Notes: generated from the letters alone by a model not told the origin. DNA of 36,562 nucleotides from Candidatus Woesearchaeota archaeon (GCA_016188175.1 JACPII010000104.1:1-36562), one strand, 5' to 3'. Shown: positions 1-7,854, counted from the stretch's first letter. Numbers and translations are program-made.

Positions 1-177
1 GGTGATGTGATTAGTAGCCTTAAGATTAAGGGATTAATAGAAGAAGATGAGAATATTATTCAATTAACTATTGGCGGATTAATCATAGCTGAAGAAGTTT
101 CCGCAATGTTTTATTCTAGTGATGTCAAGAAGAGATTAGCGGATTTAGGTAATAGTTTCGGAAGAGATGGATTATAG
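1..177 (+). CDS. C-terminal end of an unidentified protein, possibly HemN-like radical SAM family (5' truncated)
   Basis: The frame is open from the first base and ends with TAG at 175-177, giving 58 residues of the C-terminus of a longer protein. The segment has a winged-helix look: KGLIEEDENIIQLTIGGLI, followed by IAEEVSAMFYS. The pattern of a glycine-leucine turn, a short beta hairpin, then G(I/F)xxAxEVxxxFY resembles the C-terminal domain of oxygen-independent coproporphyrinogen oxidase-like (HemN) radical SAM proteins. No catalytic part is in the window, so this is a similarity of the tail only. Codon choice is AT-rich (many TTA and ATA codons), unlike thrC just downstream. Another winged-helix protein is possible. 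Confidence 0.35.
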   Translation, partial: GDVISSLKIKGLIEEDENIIQLTIGGLIIAEEVSAMFYSSDVKKRLADLGNSFGRDGL

Positions 178-339
178 ATATCATCAAAGCGACTGCTATT
201 AAATTAATCTCAAAATCTATGATTTTGACTGTATGCCCCGTAGGGATTAAGGCGGCAACCCCTATCTAATAAATCTACACTACGGTCGGATAGAACAAAC
301 ATTTATTAACCAAAACCTAACTTGGTTTTATAATAAACT
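178..339 (+). promoter_or_regulatory. Intergenic region with overlapping hairpins and thrC promoter
   Basis: This 162-bp gap holds two overlapping inverted repeats that share the bases TAG at 241-243. CCGTAG (238-243) can pair with CTACGG (280-285), and TAGGG (241-245) can pair with CCCTA (260-264). They lie about 60 nt after the upstream stop codon and may end that transcript. Further on, TTTATTAA at 302-309 is a TATA-like box centred about 34 nt before the thrC ATG. A second AT-rich run (TTTATAAT, 327-334) is too close to the ATG to be its TATA box. A small dyad, AAAACC (312-317) with GGTTTT (324-329), lies between them and could be an operator. Confidence 0.4.
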
Positions 340-1674
340 ATGGAAAGCCCTATCTCTTATTACAGCACGAACAGGAACATTTCCTTAGAAGGCAGGCCAG
401 GGTTCAAGAAGTTAGTTTCCTTTAAGGAAGCCCTAATTGTGGATTTGAAGGGAAAAGCATTTCCTCAGGTGGCTTTCGAAGTCTTAAAAAAGTTTCTTGA
501 AAACGAAATCGGCCTAAAAGGCCTGCAATCGATGGTGAAAGATGCATACAATTTTCCTGTCCCGCTCATAAATCTAAAGGACAACAGGCATATGCTCAAT
601 CTTGGACAGGGCCCTACGGCATCGTTCAAAGATTTTGCTGCCCAGGTGATGGCAAGGCTCATGGAATACCTAAGGCCAAAAGACAAAGAGATAACCATCT
701 TGGTTGCCACCTCCGGAGATACCGGAAGCGCAGTAGGGGAAGCATTTCGCAGCTTAAAAGGTTTTAAAGTGTATATCCTTTATCCGAAAGATGAAGTGAG
801 CCAGATCCAGAAGAAAACGCTGGACTGCATCGGAAACAATGTTGGCGCGTTGGCTGTCGATGGGAAGTTTGATGACTGCCAGAAATTGGTCAAAAGCGCT
901 TTTGCCGACTCTGAACTTGATAAGTTGAACCTCACCTCTGCTAACTCCATCAATATCGGAAGGATACTTCCCCAGATTACCTATTATTTCTATGCCTATG
1001 CCCAGGCCGCCAAAGATGGTGAAGAAATCATTTTCAGCGTCCCATCTGGGAATTTCGGCAATGCCTTTGGCTGCGAGCTTGCAAGGATGATGGGCATCCC
1101 GATAAAAAAAATTATCATTGCTGTAAACGAAAACGATGCTTTCCCAAAATTTCTGGAGACTGGAAAATACGCTAAAGTTTCTCCTTCAAAGAACTGCCTT
1201 TCCAATGCGATGAATGTTGGCAATCCAAGCAACCTTGCACGATTCTTTGACATATACGGCGGGAACCTGGATAAGGAAGGCATAGTCCACAAGATACCGG
1301 ATCTGAAAGAGATGAGCAACAACCTGTTCTCGGCCTCTATGGACGATGGTCAGACGATGAAAGCTATGAAAGAAGCCTTTGAAAATGAAAATCTTATTCT
1401 CGAGCCCCATGGAGCAGTTGCATTTGCTGGGCTGAATAAATATCTGGCTAGCCATTATCATGATGGCATGGGCGATGGTGATGCGCCTTCGATATTCCTT
1501 GAAACCGCTAACCCGGGAAAGTTCCCTGAAATTGTGGAAAACGTTTTAAGGCAAAAGCCAGCTCTTCCAAAATCCCTCAGGAAGATGCTTTTAAGGAGAC
1601 CAAACGTGCAATGCATCCCAAACTCATATGAAAAGCTCAAGGCAATTCTGCTGATGGACCATGGAAATCATTAA
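340..1674 (+). CDS. thrC: Threonine synthase
   Basis: This is a PLP-dependent cytosolic enzyme that converts O-phospho-L-homoserine to L-threonine, the last step of threonine synthesis. The protein has 444 residues, a normal length for the long threonine synthase type. An N-terminal segment (about 1-90) precedes the PLP-lysine motif GPTASFKDFA, with Lys97 as the expected Schiff-base residue. The phosphate-binding loop ATSGDTGSAV follows near 123-132, and SVPSGNFGNAF lies near 235. The ATG at 340 fits a TATA-like box at 302-309 (a nearly leaderless mRNA). The next gene, thrB, makes the substrate, and its start codon lies inside the last codons of this gene, so the two are probably translationally coupled. 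Assignment is firm; the upstream pathway genes (aspartokinase, homoserine dehydrogenase) are not in the window. Confidence 0.93.
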   Translation: MESPISYYSTNRNISLEGRPGFKKLVSFKEALIVDLKGKAFPQVAFEVLKKFLENEIGLKGLQSMVKDAYNFPVPLINLKDNRHMLNLGQGPTASFKDFAAQVMARLMEYLRPKDKEITILVATSGDTGSAVGEAFRSLKGFKVYILYPKDEVSQIQKKTLDCIGNNVGALAVDGKFDDCQKLVKSAFADSELDKLNLTSANSINIGRILPQITYYFYAYAQAAKDGEEIIFSVPSGNFGNAFGCELARMMGIPIKKIIIAVNENDAFPKFLETGKYAKVSPSKNCLSNAMNVGNPSNLARFFDIYGGNLDKEGIVHKIPDLKEMSNNLFSASMDDGQTMKAMKEAFENENLILEPHGAVAFAGLNKYLASHYHDGMGDGDAPSIFLETANPGKFPEIVENVLRQKPALPKSLRKMLLRRPNVQCIPNSYEKLKAILLMDHGNH

Positions 1675-2587
1675 AGTATTTTCACCTGCCACCATCGGGA
1701 ACATCGGCCCTGGTTTTGACGTCCTTGGGCTGGCGATCAAAGGTTTGGGTGATGTTGTTGAAGCAAGAAAAATTTCTTCCGGCATTGTTGTAAAGGCAAA
1801 TGGCTCAAAGTGGAACGTTCCCTTAAACTCCAGAGAGAATACAGCGTCAATAGCTGCCCAGCATGTTTTAGACATATTGGGCGAGAAAGGGGGCATTGAG
1901 ATTACCCTCACCAAAGGCCTTCCTATCGGTTCCGGGCTTGGCTCGAGTGCTGCATCTGCCGCAGCAGGTGCGTTTGCAGCGAACTACCTTTATGGCAACA
2001 GGCTTTCGAAGGAAGAGCTTATCCTTCCCGCAACGAAGGCTGAGGCTGTCGTGTCAGGAGGATTCTTCGCTGACAATACGGCGCCTGCATTATTGGGTGG
2101 AGCAACATTGACGAGGTCATGCGAGCCGCTTGATGTTACCAGGATTGGCTCGATCGATGCGTTAAAACTGGTCATCGTTATCCCGGACCTGGTCGTTTTG
2201 ACAAAAGATGCGAGAGCTATACTCCCGAAGTTTGTCAATCTACACAATTTTGTCATGAACATGGCAAACACTGCTTTGATCACCGCTGCTTTTTCTAAAA
2301 ATGATTACGGGCTGTTTTCCCGATGCCTTAATGATGCTATCATCGAGCCCGTTAGGTCAACGCTCATCAGAGGATACCATACGGTGAGAGATAAAGCATT
2401 GGAAGCCGGTGCAGATGGGATGGCGATTTCCGGGTCTGGGCCGACGCTTTTTGCAATCACCAACTCAATGGAAAAGGCAAAAGCTATCCAGAAAGCGATG
2501 GTTCAAGGCTTTAAAGAAAACGACGTTCATGCTGAATCCCATATCACTGAAGTTGATCGTGAAGGGACGAGATTATTGCCAAAGTAG
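1661..2587 (+). CDS. thrB: Homoserine kinase (GHMP family)
   Basis: Homoserine kinase phosphorylates homoserine with ATP to give the substrate of ThrC. The 308-residue length is typical. The N-terminus carries FSPATIGNIGPGFDVLGLA, the characteristic GHMP-family start of archaeal and bacterial ThrB. The ATP-binding motif PIGSGLGSSAAS lies at residues 88-99. A C-terminal ISGSGPTLFAI motif is the third GHMP signature. The ATG at 1661 overlaps the end of thrC by 14 nt in a different frame, so translation is likely coupled and the stoichiometry of the two enzymes fixed. No separate promoter is apparent. Assignment is firm. Confidence 0.93.
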   Translation: MEIIKVFSPATIGNIGPGFDVLGLAIKGLGDVVEARKISSGIVVKANGSKWNVPLNSRENTASIAAQHVLDILGEKGGIEITLTKGLPIGSGLGSSAASAAAGAFAANYLYGNRLSKEELILPATKAEAVVSGGFFADNTAPALLGGATLTRSCEPLDVTRIGSIDALKLVIVIPDLVVLTKDARAILPKFVNLHNFVMNMANTALITAAFSKNDYGLFSRCLNDAIIEPVRSTLIRGYHTVRDKALEAGADGMAISGSGPTLFAITNSMEKAKAIQKAMVQGFKENDVHAESHITEVDREGTRLLPK

Positions 2588-2714
2588 TACTCATTTAGTG
2601 ACGATTTATTATGGATAATCTTAAATATGGGGTGCAATGTTTCTCATTTCAAGAACAATTAACCGGCTGATAAGAAATGATTGTTGATGTCAGTAACATG
2701 TCGAGTGGTCAAAA
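2588..2714 (+). promoter_or_regulatory. Leader region of the MDR dehydrogenase gene
   Basis: Unlike most first genes in this window, the dehydrogenase at 2715 has no TATA-like box 26-30 nt before its start codon. The nearest candidate is the AT-rich run around 2618-2626 (ATCTTAAATA), which would give an mRNA leader of roughly 60-70 nt. Three upstream ATG triplets (2677, 2687, 2698) are out of frame with the gene, so none extends it. Confidence 0.3.
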
Positions 2715-4076
2715 ATGGCAAATGTTCACATGGGCAATGGGGAGATTGAGTGGCACGGTGTAAAGTTTCCGAAGTATACTTCTGGGATTGAGTTTGTTAG
2801 GCCCGGTGTTGCAGTGTATCGTCCAGCTGGGTTAATAAACAGTATAGACATCGGGAAAAGAACGGACGAAAGGGGGGTTCGTTATTGGGCTGCTCTTGAG
2901 CCGATAATGGTGGGTTTATGCCCTACCGATCAGGCTGGTGGGAACGGATCATTTCCGCCAGAGAGCACACGGCCTTTTGGTTTAGAAAATGAACCTGCAG
3001 TCGGGGGACATGAGGGTGTTTACATATTGAAAGCGGCACATCCAAGGGGCCTGAAAATATTAGCTAGGCAGGGTATCATCCCGGGGGATTATGTTACTGG
3101 AAATATCAACATTGGCGATGGAACATGCCTTGCGTGCAGACGGGGAGCTCCTGCTCTTGATTGTTATAACGGGCCAACATTTGTTGGCATCGGGACAATG
3201 GTCGAAGCTGAAAAATGGGTTAAACGAGAGACGGGAAGGACCCAACTGCCAGGTGCCTATGTGGGTTCTGGCGGTGCTGTTTTTGTCCCCATTAGTCACG
3301 TCCATAAGATCCCCGCTAATATGGCCGAAACCGATAGGGGGCTGGCTCTTGGTACACAGATTGATGCTGTTGCCTGCGCATATTCCTTATGGGATGCTGT
3401 CGGCCTTGAAACATACGTCCAGGGTTTTAGGGGTGTTCATGAACTTAATATATTGGCCATCGGGTCTGGGAGGGTTGCCCTTTGGGGCCTCGATGTTCTT
3501 AAAGAGCGGTTAGGACAATTAGGTGCAAGGGGGAACATCTTTTTATGTGACACTCGGGAAGGTAATCTTGAACGAGTTGGAGATGCATGTGGAGTTCCAG
3601 ATGAAAATAGGTATCTGGTGGGGAGAAGTAGAAATCCTTTTTCCATGAGAAATTTAAGAAGTGGATTTAATTATCCTAGTTTGGGGGGTGATTTCAGGTT
3701 TGATATTGCTGTTGACTTTGCCGGCCCTGGTGCTTTAGACCAAAAAAGAATTTGCGAGCTTTTTGACGATGTTATCGCTCCTCAGGGAATAGTTGCGACG
3801 ATGGCCCATGGGGGTTATCCAGGCCATGAACTTAAGATGGCTTCTGGAGAACGGCTTTTAAAGGGGCATCGGTTAGTCATTGGGTTATCTCCAAGAAATA
3901 ATATGGGAAGGGGTGCGGATTTTCTTTCCCGGCATGCTAATAAATTTAAACCTATGATGAGGGAAATCCCCGGTGGATTGGATGAGCGACTGGCTGAACA
4001 GGTTGCTAGCGGCGGGGCGGCCGTTAAAAACGAAATGGAAGCCACGGTTTTTTACACCCGCATAAGCTCCAATTAA
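2715..4076 (+). CDS. Zinc-dependent MDR (alcohol/polyol/sugar dehydrogenase-like) oxidoreductase
   Basis: This is a medium-chain dehydrogenase/reductase with a GroES-like N-terminal half and a Rossmann C-terminal half. Visible catalytic-zinc elements are the GLCPTDQ motif (Cys69, then Thr-Asp) and GGHEG (His99, Glu100). A Cys cluster CLAC followed by a Cys nine residues later (Cys138, Cys141, Cys150) sits where the structural zinc lobe normally has four cysteines, so that site looks reduced. The nucleotide-binding motif is ILAIGSGRVALWGL (about 247-259). At 453 residues it is about 100 longer than usual MDR enzymes, with extra sequence around 155-240 and near the C-terminus. It resembles the family containing archaeal glucose dehydrogenases, but the substrate cannot be read from sequence. 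Codon use (GGG, GGT, GTT) differs from thrCB. The gene is convergent with elp3, with only 8 bp between the stop codons. Confidence 0.7.
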   Translation: MANVHMGNGEIEWHGVKFPKYTSGIEFVRPGVAVYRPAGLINSIDIGKRTDERGVRYWAALEPIMVGLCPTDQAGGNGSFPPESTRPFGLENEPAVGGHEGVYILKAAHPRGLKILARQGIIPGDYVTGNINIGDGTCLACRRGAPALDCYNGPTFVGIGTMVEAEKWVKRETGRTQLPGAYVGSGGAVFVPISHVHKIPANMAETDRGLALGTQIDAVACAYSLWDAVGLETYVQGFRGVHELNILAIGSGRVALWGLDVLKERLGQLGARGNIFLCDTREGNLERVGDACGVPDENRYLVGRSRNPFSMRNLRSGFNYPSLGGDFRFDIAVDFAGPGALDQKRICELFDDVIAPQGIVATMAHGGYPGHELKMASGERLLKGHRLVIGLSPRNNMGRGADFLSRHANKFKPMMREIPGGLDERLAEQVASGGAAVKNEMEATVFYTRISSN

Positions 4077-4084
4077 ATTTTTGG

Positions 4085-5821
4085 TTAATTTTCCATTGTA
4101 AAGGTCTTCTTCACCATATAGCAATCTTCCTTCCTGTAACCAAGCTTCCGGTAATACTCCCTCGCTCCGATGCCGGAGATGACGACCATCTTATCCTTTC
4201 CGTTTTCCTTCGCGATGCCCTCTGCCCGGGCCATCAATCTTTTTCCAATACCCTTATGCTGGGTTTTATCGTCATCACTACCGCCGATAGCAACCGCCTG
4301 ACCATAAACATGTAATTCTCTGATCAAAGCAGAATCCTTTGTGATTGAAGGATGGAGGCTTCGGGGCGGAAAGCGGAGCCTGAGGAAACCAAGTATCCTA
4401 TCATCTGATTCCATGCTGATAAAGAGTTCTTTTCCGTTGCTGGCAGTGTATTCCCGGACGATAATGGAGAGATTTCCCCTGATTTTATCATTTCCTATCT
4501 CCCTGCACCGGATGCACCTGCACCGGATGCCCTGTTCTTTTGCAAGCTGTTCGACATATTGGCGTAAATTAGTCTTGTCAACCCCTGCAGAAGTAACATA
4601 CGTCGGGATATCTCTCTGGACCCTCATGATCCGGCAGTATTCAGGAACATATCTTTTTGCCTGGACGATAATTTCGGCTGCCTCTTTGGTCGATATCGGT
4701 GAAAAGATGCCTTTTTGGTAGTCCTCCATCAAGGGTGTTCCCGGCATAACCATGCAAGGGTAGATTTTCATCATATCCGGCCGGAATGATTCATCGTCGA
4801 AGATTACCTTTAAGCCTGCGATATCTTTCTCCTTCGAGATCCTTGTTCCATCCGGCTCCGGCAACCCCGGCATCATGTGGAAGTTTAGCTTGAACCCAAG
4901 GTCGCGCAGGTCAGCGATGCTTCGTTTCGTGTCCTCAAGGGTATGCCCCCGATGGGTGGCTTTCAAAATGCTTCCGAAAATTGTCTGGATCCCTAGCTCG
5001 ACTCTCGTTGCACCGAGTTTGAGAAGCTCCAAGCCATGCTTTGCGAACCCCCAGTCCGGCTTTGTCTCGACGGTAAGCCCGATCGACCTGATGCCGGAAG
5101 TTTCGTTTTCTGTCTGCTCGTCGGCAAGGCTCTTTTTTCCTGCTTCCCTTAGCTTGAGGAGCTTTTCTTTAATGTGCAATGCCCTTTTCTCATCCCCGAC
5201 TTTTCCGGGAAGCTCAAAAAATTCCTTGAAGGAGCCCATATCCACAACACCGTTCCTGAAGAACATCCGGGAAAAGTCATTGAAGGCCTTAAAGCAGTAA
5301 TACACGTATTCTTCCTGATATTTTTTTGGAAATGCGCAAAATGTTCCGCCTTGGATAATCTGCTCAACTTTATCGCAGTTTTGGCCCAGTGCAACATATT
5401 GTTCCAGGCGGTTAAAGACAATCCGGTAGGGGTCATAATCGTTCCTGACAGCCCTCATCGTCGAAGGCTCTTTTCCGGTATAACTCATAGGGACGTCGCC
5501 GAAAATGCTTCCCAAGCCTCCGGGGCAGAATGTGCATTTTCCATGGGGGCACCGGTAGGGCTTCGTCATCGTGGCAATGACCGCTACCCCCGAGCCGGTC
5601 CTTACGGGCTTTGTCTGGAGGAATGGCCTTATTATTTTTGCATTTTTTCCATCCGCATTAAGATAGATTTCGATGTCGGTGGGGATATGCTGAAGGCGAT
5701 GCAGCCTGCAAAGCTTGATCTTTTGCCTGGCAATGGCCTTTTTGTCCGGCTTATTGGCTTTAATCCAGGATACCATCTCCTTAAAATATAGTTTTTGCTT
5801 AGATGGTTCCTGCATGGCCAT
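4085..5821 (-). CDS. elp3: Elp3-family tRNA uridine(34) acetyltransferase (radical SAM + GNAT)
   Basis: Archaeal Elp3 carries out the first step of cm5U formation at the tRNA wobble uridine, using acetyl-CoA and SAM-derived radical chemistry. In the 578-residue protein an N-terminal tRNA-binding segment (about 1-85) leads to the radical SAM cysteine motif CPHGKCTFCPGG with Cys91, Cys96 and Cys99, spaced Cx4CxxC as in Elp3. Further hallmarks are YDPYRIVFNRLEQY, GGTFCAFP and MMPGLPEPD. The GNAT domain fills the last 150 residues or so, with the acetyl-CoA motif KGIGKRLMARAEGIA and a C-terminal GAREYYRKLGY. The start could be Met1 or Met3. An archaeal TATA-like box (5845-5854) lies 28 nt before the start. 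Acting alone in archaea, it needs no Elongator partners. Assignment is firm. Confidence 0.93.
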   Translation of the reverse strand: MAMQEPSKQKLYFKEMVSWIKANKPDKKAIARQKIKLCRLHRLQHIPTDIEIYLNADGKNAKIIRPFLQTKPVRTGSGVAVIATMTKPYRCPHGKCTFCPGGLGSIFGDVPMSYTGKEPSTMRAVRNDYDPYRIVFNRLEQYVALGQNCDKVEQIIQGGTFCAFPKKYQEEYVYYCFKAFNDFSRMFFRNGVVDMGSFKEFFELPGKVGDEKRALHIKEKLLKLREAGKKSLADEQTENETSGIRSIGLTVETKPDWGFAKHGLELLKLGATRVELGIQTIFGSILKATHRGHTLEDTKRSIADLRDLGFKLNFHMMPGLPEPDGTRISKEKDIAGLKVIFDDESFRPDMMKIYPCMVMPGTPLMEDYQKGIFSPISTKEAAEIIVQAKRYVPEYCRIMRVQRDIPTYVTSAGVDKTNLRQYVEQLAKEQGIRCRCIRCREIGNDKIRGNLSIIVREYTASNGKELFISMESDDRILGFLRLRFPPRSLHPSITKDSALIRELHVYGQAVAIGGSDDDKTQHKGIGKRLMARAEGIAKENGKDKMVVISGIGAREYYRKLGYRKEDCYMVKKTFTMEN

Positions 5822-5844
5822 ACCTGCTTAGGGGTGTATGGGCA

Positions 5845-5854
5845 TTTAAAAATA
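5845..5854 (-). promoter_or_regulatory. TATA box of elp3
   Basis: TATTTTTAAA on the minus strand is centred about 28 nt before the elp3 start codon at 5821. This fits a leaderless transcript and supports that start. Confidence 0.55.
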
Positions 5855-5908
5855 TAACACTATACGGTATCATCCAGTTGTTTGAAACTCACCGACGATA
5901 CACGAATG

Positions 5909-5982
5909 GAGGGTATTTTTCTCCCTCGACGGGCATTTTCAGGAGGCTGAATGATTATGGCAAAAATGCCAATTTTTAAATA
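5909..5982 (+). promoter_or_regulatory. VKOR-gene promoter with stacked inverted repeats
   Basis: TTTTTAAATA at 5973-5982 is a TATA box centred 27 nt before the ATG at 6005, so the mRNA is probably leaderless. Directly upstream lie nested dyads. GGCATTTT (5932-5939) pairs with AAAATGCC (5963-5970), and the latter also forms the tight dyad GGCA-AAAA-TGCC (5959-5970). Farther up is GAGGG (5909-5913) with CCCTC (5923-5927). Their position just upstream of the TATA box suggests a regulator or BRE-adjacent operator; that role is inferred. Confidence 0.45.
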
Positions 5983-6004
5983 GGGGTATACCTACATAGA
6001 CCCT

Positions 6005-6406
6005 ATGACTGAAACAACTGTTGAAGTTTTGGCCCTATTGGGTTTTGTGATATCCTATTACTCTCTCTATGTGGAAAAGCGATTTGCCCAAGAGAAAAAT
6101 TACAAGCCTATATGCGACATCAATGATAGGATATCCTGCTCAAAGGCGTTTACGAGCAAATACGGAAAGTTTGCCGGGATACCCAACCCTTACCTTGGGT
6201 TTGTGTTTTACCTTGCCGTATTCCTTCTTGCGGCGAATGGATTTGCGATGGCCGTATTTTGGCTTTCAGCAATATCCCTTGCCGGTTCTCTTTACCTGGC
6301 CTATCTCCAGTATTTTAAAGTGAAGACGTTTTGTTTAGTGTGCACATCGCTCTATGTTATCAACATCCTGCTTGCGGTCTATTCTTATAAAACCGCTTTT
6401 TTATGA
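6005..6406 (+). CDS. VKOR-family thiol-disulfide membrane oxidoreductase
   Basis: Vitamin K epoxide reductase homologues reoxidise extracytoplasmic thiol oxidases with a quinone, doing the work of DsbB. The 133-residue protein shows the family layout: TM1 at about 6-22, a loop with two cysteines (Cys37 and Cys45, in PICDINDRISC), TM2 at 64-82, TM3 at 84-104, and TM4 beginning with the active-site CLVC (Cys110, Cys113). The ISCSKAF and NPYLG segments match the conserved Cys-Ser and GIPN(P/A) positions of archaeal and bacterial VKORs. Many homologues are fused or linked to a thioredoxin-like partner, but none is visible nearby. The start at 6005 is set by the TATA box 27 nt upstream. Confidence 0.85.
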   Translation: MTETTVEVLALLGFVISYYSLYVEKRFAQEKNYKPICDINDRISCSKAFTSKYGKFAGIPNPYLGFVFYLAVFLLAANGFAMAVFWLSAISLAGSLYLAYLQYFKVKTFCLVCTSLYVINILLAVYSYKTAFL

Positions 6407-6496
6407 CTTTGCAGGGTGTTGGCGTAGAGAAAAAGTCCGTAGAGTTCTTAGCGCATGCTATGCATCCCCGCTTGGCATAAATGAGGGGTTGTTTAA

Positions 6497-6517
6497 GGTT
6501 AAATTTATAAGTTAACC
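6497..6517 (+). promoter_or_regulatory. TATA box inside an inverted repeat, promoter of the receiver-like gene
   Basis: GGTTAA (6497-6502) and TTAACC (6512-6517) form a perfect 6-bp inverted repeat with TTTATAA in its 9-bp spacer. The TATA element is centred about 30 nt before the ATG at 6537. A protein bound to the dyad would cover the TBP site, so this looks like a repressor operator; no regulator is identified. Confidence 0.5.
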
Positions 6518-6536
6518 ATAATTCTTGTAGGATACA

Positions 6537-6920
6537 ATGGACCCAAATGTTAAATCCGCATTAATTGGATTACATGAGCATTTAAATCTAGAGACAATGG
6601 TTGGTTTAGCCCAAACAAAGGGATATCAGGTAGATTCTTGCTCAACTCCAGAAAGAATGAGGGAATTAACTGGAAGTGATTTATACAGGATGTATATCAT
6701 GGATGTTAATCTTGGACATCCCGGTAGTGAGGAAGTAGGAATTGCACTTGAGGTTTATCGCATGATTAAAGGCAGGTTAGAAAATAAAGAAGCTAAACTC
6801 ATGATAGTCTCTGCAACTGATGGAGCCATCCAGAAAGCTATGGGTTTGGGAATCCCGAAGGAATATTTTAAGACAAAGGACCGTGGGATAGACTTCTTAA
6901 GAGAATTCTTCACCGATTAA
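6537..6920 (+). CDS. Receiver-like (CheY-fold) single-domain protein, probably degenerate
   Basis: The 127-residue protein has the alternating helix/strand pattern of a response-regulator receiver. The strand YRMYIMDVNLG places Asp56 at the phospho-acceptor position, LMIVSAT (88-94) carries the usual Ser/Thr of strand 4, and FKTKD (111-115) gives the lysine of strand 5. The acidic pair expected after strand 1 is not seen (KSALIGLHEHLN instead), so Mg-dependent phosphorylation may be lost. No output domain and no histidine kinase gene are nearby. Codons are AT-rich, like the first gene fragment of the window and unlike elp3. Function is unknown; a CheY-fold regulator is the best reading. Confidence 0.55.
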   Translation: MDPNVKSALIGLHEHLNLETMVGLAQTKGYQVDSCSTPERMRELTGSDLYRMYIMDVNLGHPGSEEVGIALEVYRMIKGRLENKEAKLMIVSATDGAIQKAMGLGIPKEYFKTKDRGIDFLREFFTD

Positions 6921-7084
6921 ACAAGACCTGTCTTTTCTTGGTTGCGTTCACTTCTCTCAGCACCGTCTTTGGCGGGCGGTGGTCGGCGAACTTTTGACGC
7001 TTCATCCAAAAAAATAAAAACGCTCCTTTTGGGGATTGTGAACCCTATCTCAATATTTGGGGGACCGGGATTTTCATATAGCAA

Positions 7085-7095
7085 GTTTTTTAAAC
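7085..7095 (+). promoter_or_regulatory. TATA-like box for the small membrane protein gene
   Basis: GTTTTTTAAAC lies about 39 nt before the ATG at 7129, and a Shine-Dalgarno-like GAGGTGG (7117-7123) sits 5 nt before that ATG. This combination favours 7129 over an in-frame ATG at 7057, which would lie upstream of the promoter. Confidence 0.45.
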
Positions 7096-7128
7096 TCCAA
7101 GGCCCCCAATCACATTGAGGTGGTATCT

Positions 7129-7332
7129 ATGCTAGGATGTAAAAAATGCAATAGCCTGTGCGGAGTGTTGGTGTTGATTGCAGGAATCTTATTCCTGCTG
7201 AGAGATTTAGGAATTTGGGGCTTTTGGAACATCCAATGGTTTACCGTGGTGTTCCTGCTTTGGGGGTTTGGCTCCCTTGCCGGAAACAGCTGCCCAGAAT
7301 GTGTTGCTATAAGGTCTGGAAAAAAGAAGTGA
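7129..7332 (+). CDS. Small two-TM protein with terminal cysteine pairs (LiaI-like/DUF5668-like)
   Basis: The 67-residue protein starts MLGCKKC and contains two hydrophobic segments, about 12-25 and 37-51. They are separated by LRDLGIWGFWNIQW, a pattern like the LiaI-type transmembrane domain (GILFLLRDLG...WFTVVFLLWG). Cysteines sit at both ends: Cys4, Cys7 and Cys11 at the N-terminus, and CPEC (Cys55, Cys58) at the C-terminus. Both termini would face the same side of the membrane, so they could form a joint metal site. Molecular role is unknown. The T-rich tract after the gene probably ends its transcript. Confidence 0.6.
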   Translation: MLGCKKCNSLCGVLVLIAGILFLLRDLGIWGFWNIQWFTVVFLLWGFGSLAGNSCPECVAIRSGKKK

Positions 7333-7343
7333 TTTATTAATCA

Positions 7344-7369
7344 TTTTTTTTATTTTTTTCTTATTTTTT
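7344..7369 (+). terminator. T-rich transcription terminator
   Basis: Three runs of six to eight T residues follow one another 12 nt after the stop of the small membrane protein gene. Oligo-T runs without a strong stem are the usual archaeal intrinsic terminator signal. Confidence 0.6.
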
Positions 7370-7395
7370 GGACGGGGTACACCACTACTGCACTC

Positions 7396-7854
7396 TCAGT
7401 AGTCTGGTTTTTCTAACTCCTCAATCTTGGTTTCCAAATCGCCTCTTAAATCCCGGGTAATATCTTCTGCAGTTTTAATAAGCCTATACCCCCCATACAC
7501 CGTTAACGCGGTGATGAGGAAAGCCAGCGCGTAACCTGCGATTTTAGCGGCTTTATGGTCGTTGTGAAATGTAAAAGACGGGCCTGGTTTGGGGGACGTA
7601 TAATGGGTTAACGCTCCGAGCATCGTTGAATAGAAGAATCTTCTTTTCTTCCTAGCCAATTGATCCAGCAAGTTGCGGTAATGGTCAAAGAGTTCGGGCT
7701 GGGTATATCTTTTTCCATCAACAAAGGTTTCTATCTTCTTGCGGTTTTCTTGTAATTCCGTAAAAAACAACGCCTCAGCCCCCTTGGATTTCTTAGGGTC
7801 CCCTAAGTCGGCAAGAAAGAGTGCGATGTCGAGATCAGGCCTGTTGCCCATCAT
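7396..7854 (-). CDS. Hypothetical single-pass membrane protein
   Basis: This 152-residue protein is not recognised. It begins MMGNRPDLD, has a charged, helical soluble region (about 1-100, with the basic stretch LARKKRRFF at 67-74) and one hydrophobic segment at about 105-124 (IAGYALAFLITALTVYGGY). A short acidic helical tail follows. The arrangement suggests a cytoplasmic N-terminal domain anchored by a C-proximal helix. It lies 44 bp downstream of pyrE on the same strand and could be the last gene of that transcript. No clear Shine-Dalgarno sequence is seen. The start is either of two adjacent ATG codons. Confidence 0.6.
   Translation of the reverse strand: MMGNRPDLDIALFLADLGDPKKSKGAEALFFTELQENRKKIETFVDGKRYTQPELFDHYRNLLDQLARKKRRFFYSTMLGALTHYTSPKPGPSFTFHNDHKAAKIAGYALAFLITALTVYGGYRLIKTAEDITRDLRGDLETKIEELEKPDY

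Noticed and set aside
2677-2763. Upstream frame overlapping the start of the MDR dehydrogenase
   Set aside because: ATG at 2677 opens a 28-codon frame into the gene, but there is no Shine-Dalgarno sequence and no promoter at the right distance, so chance is the simpler explanation.
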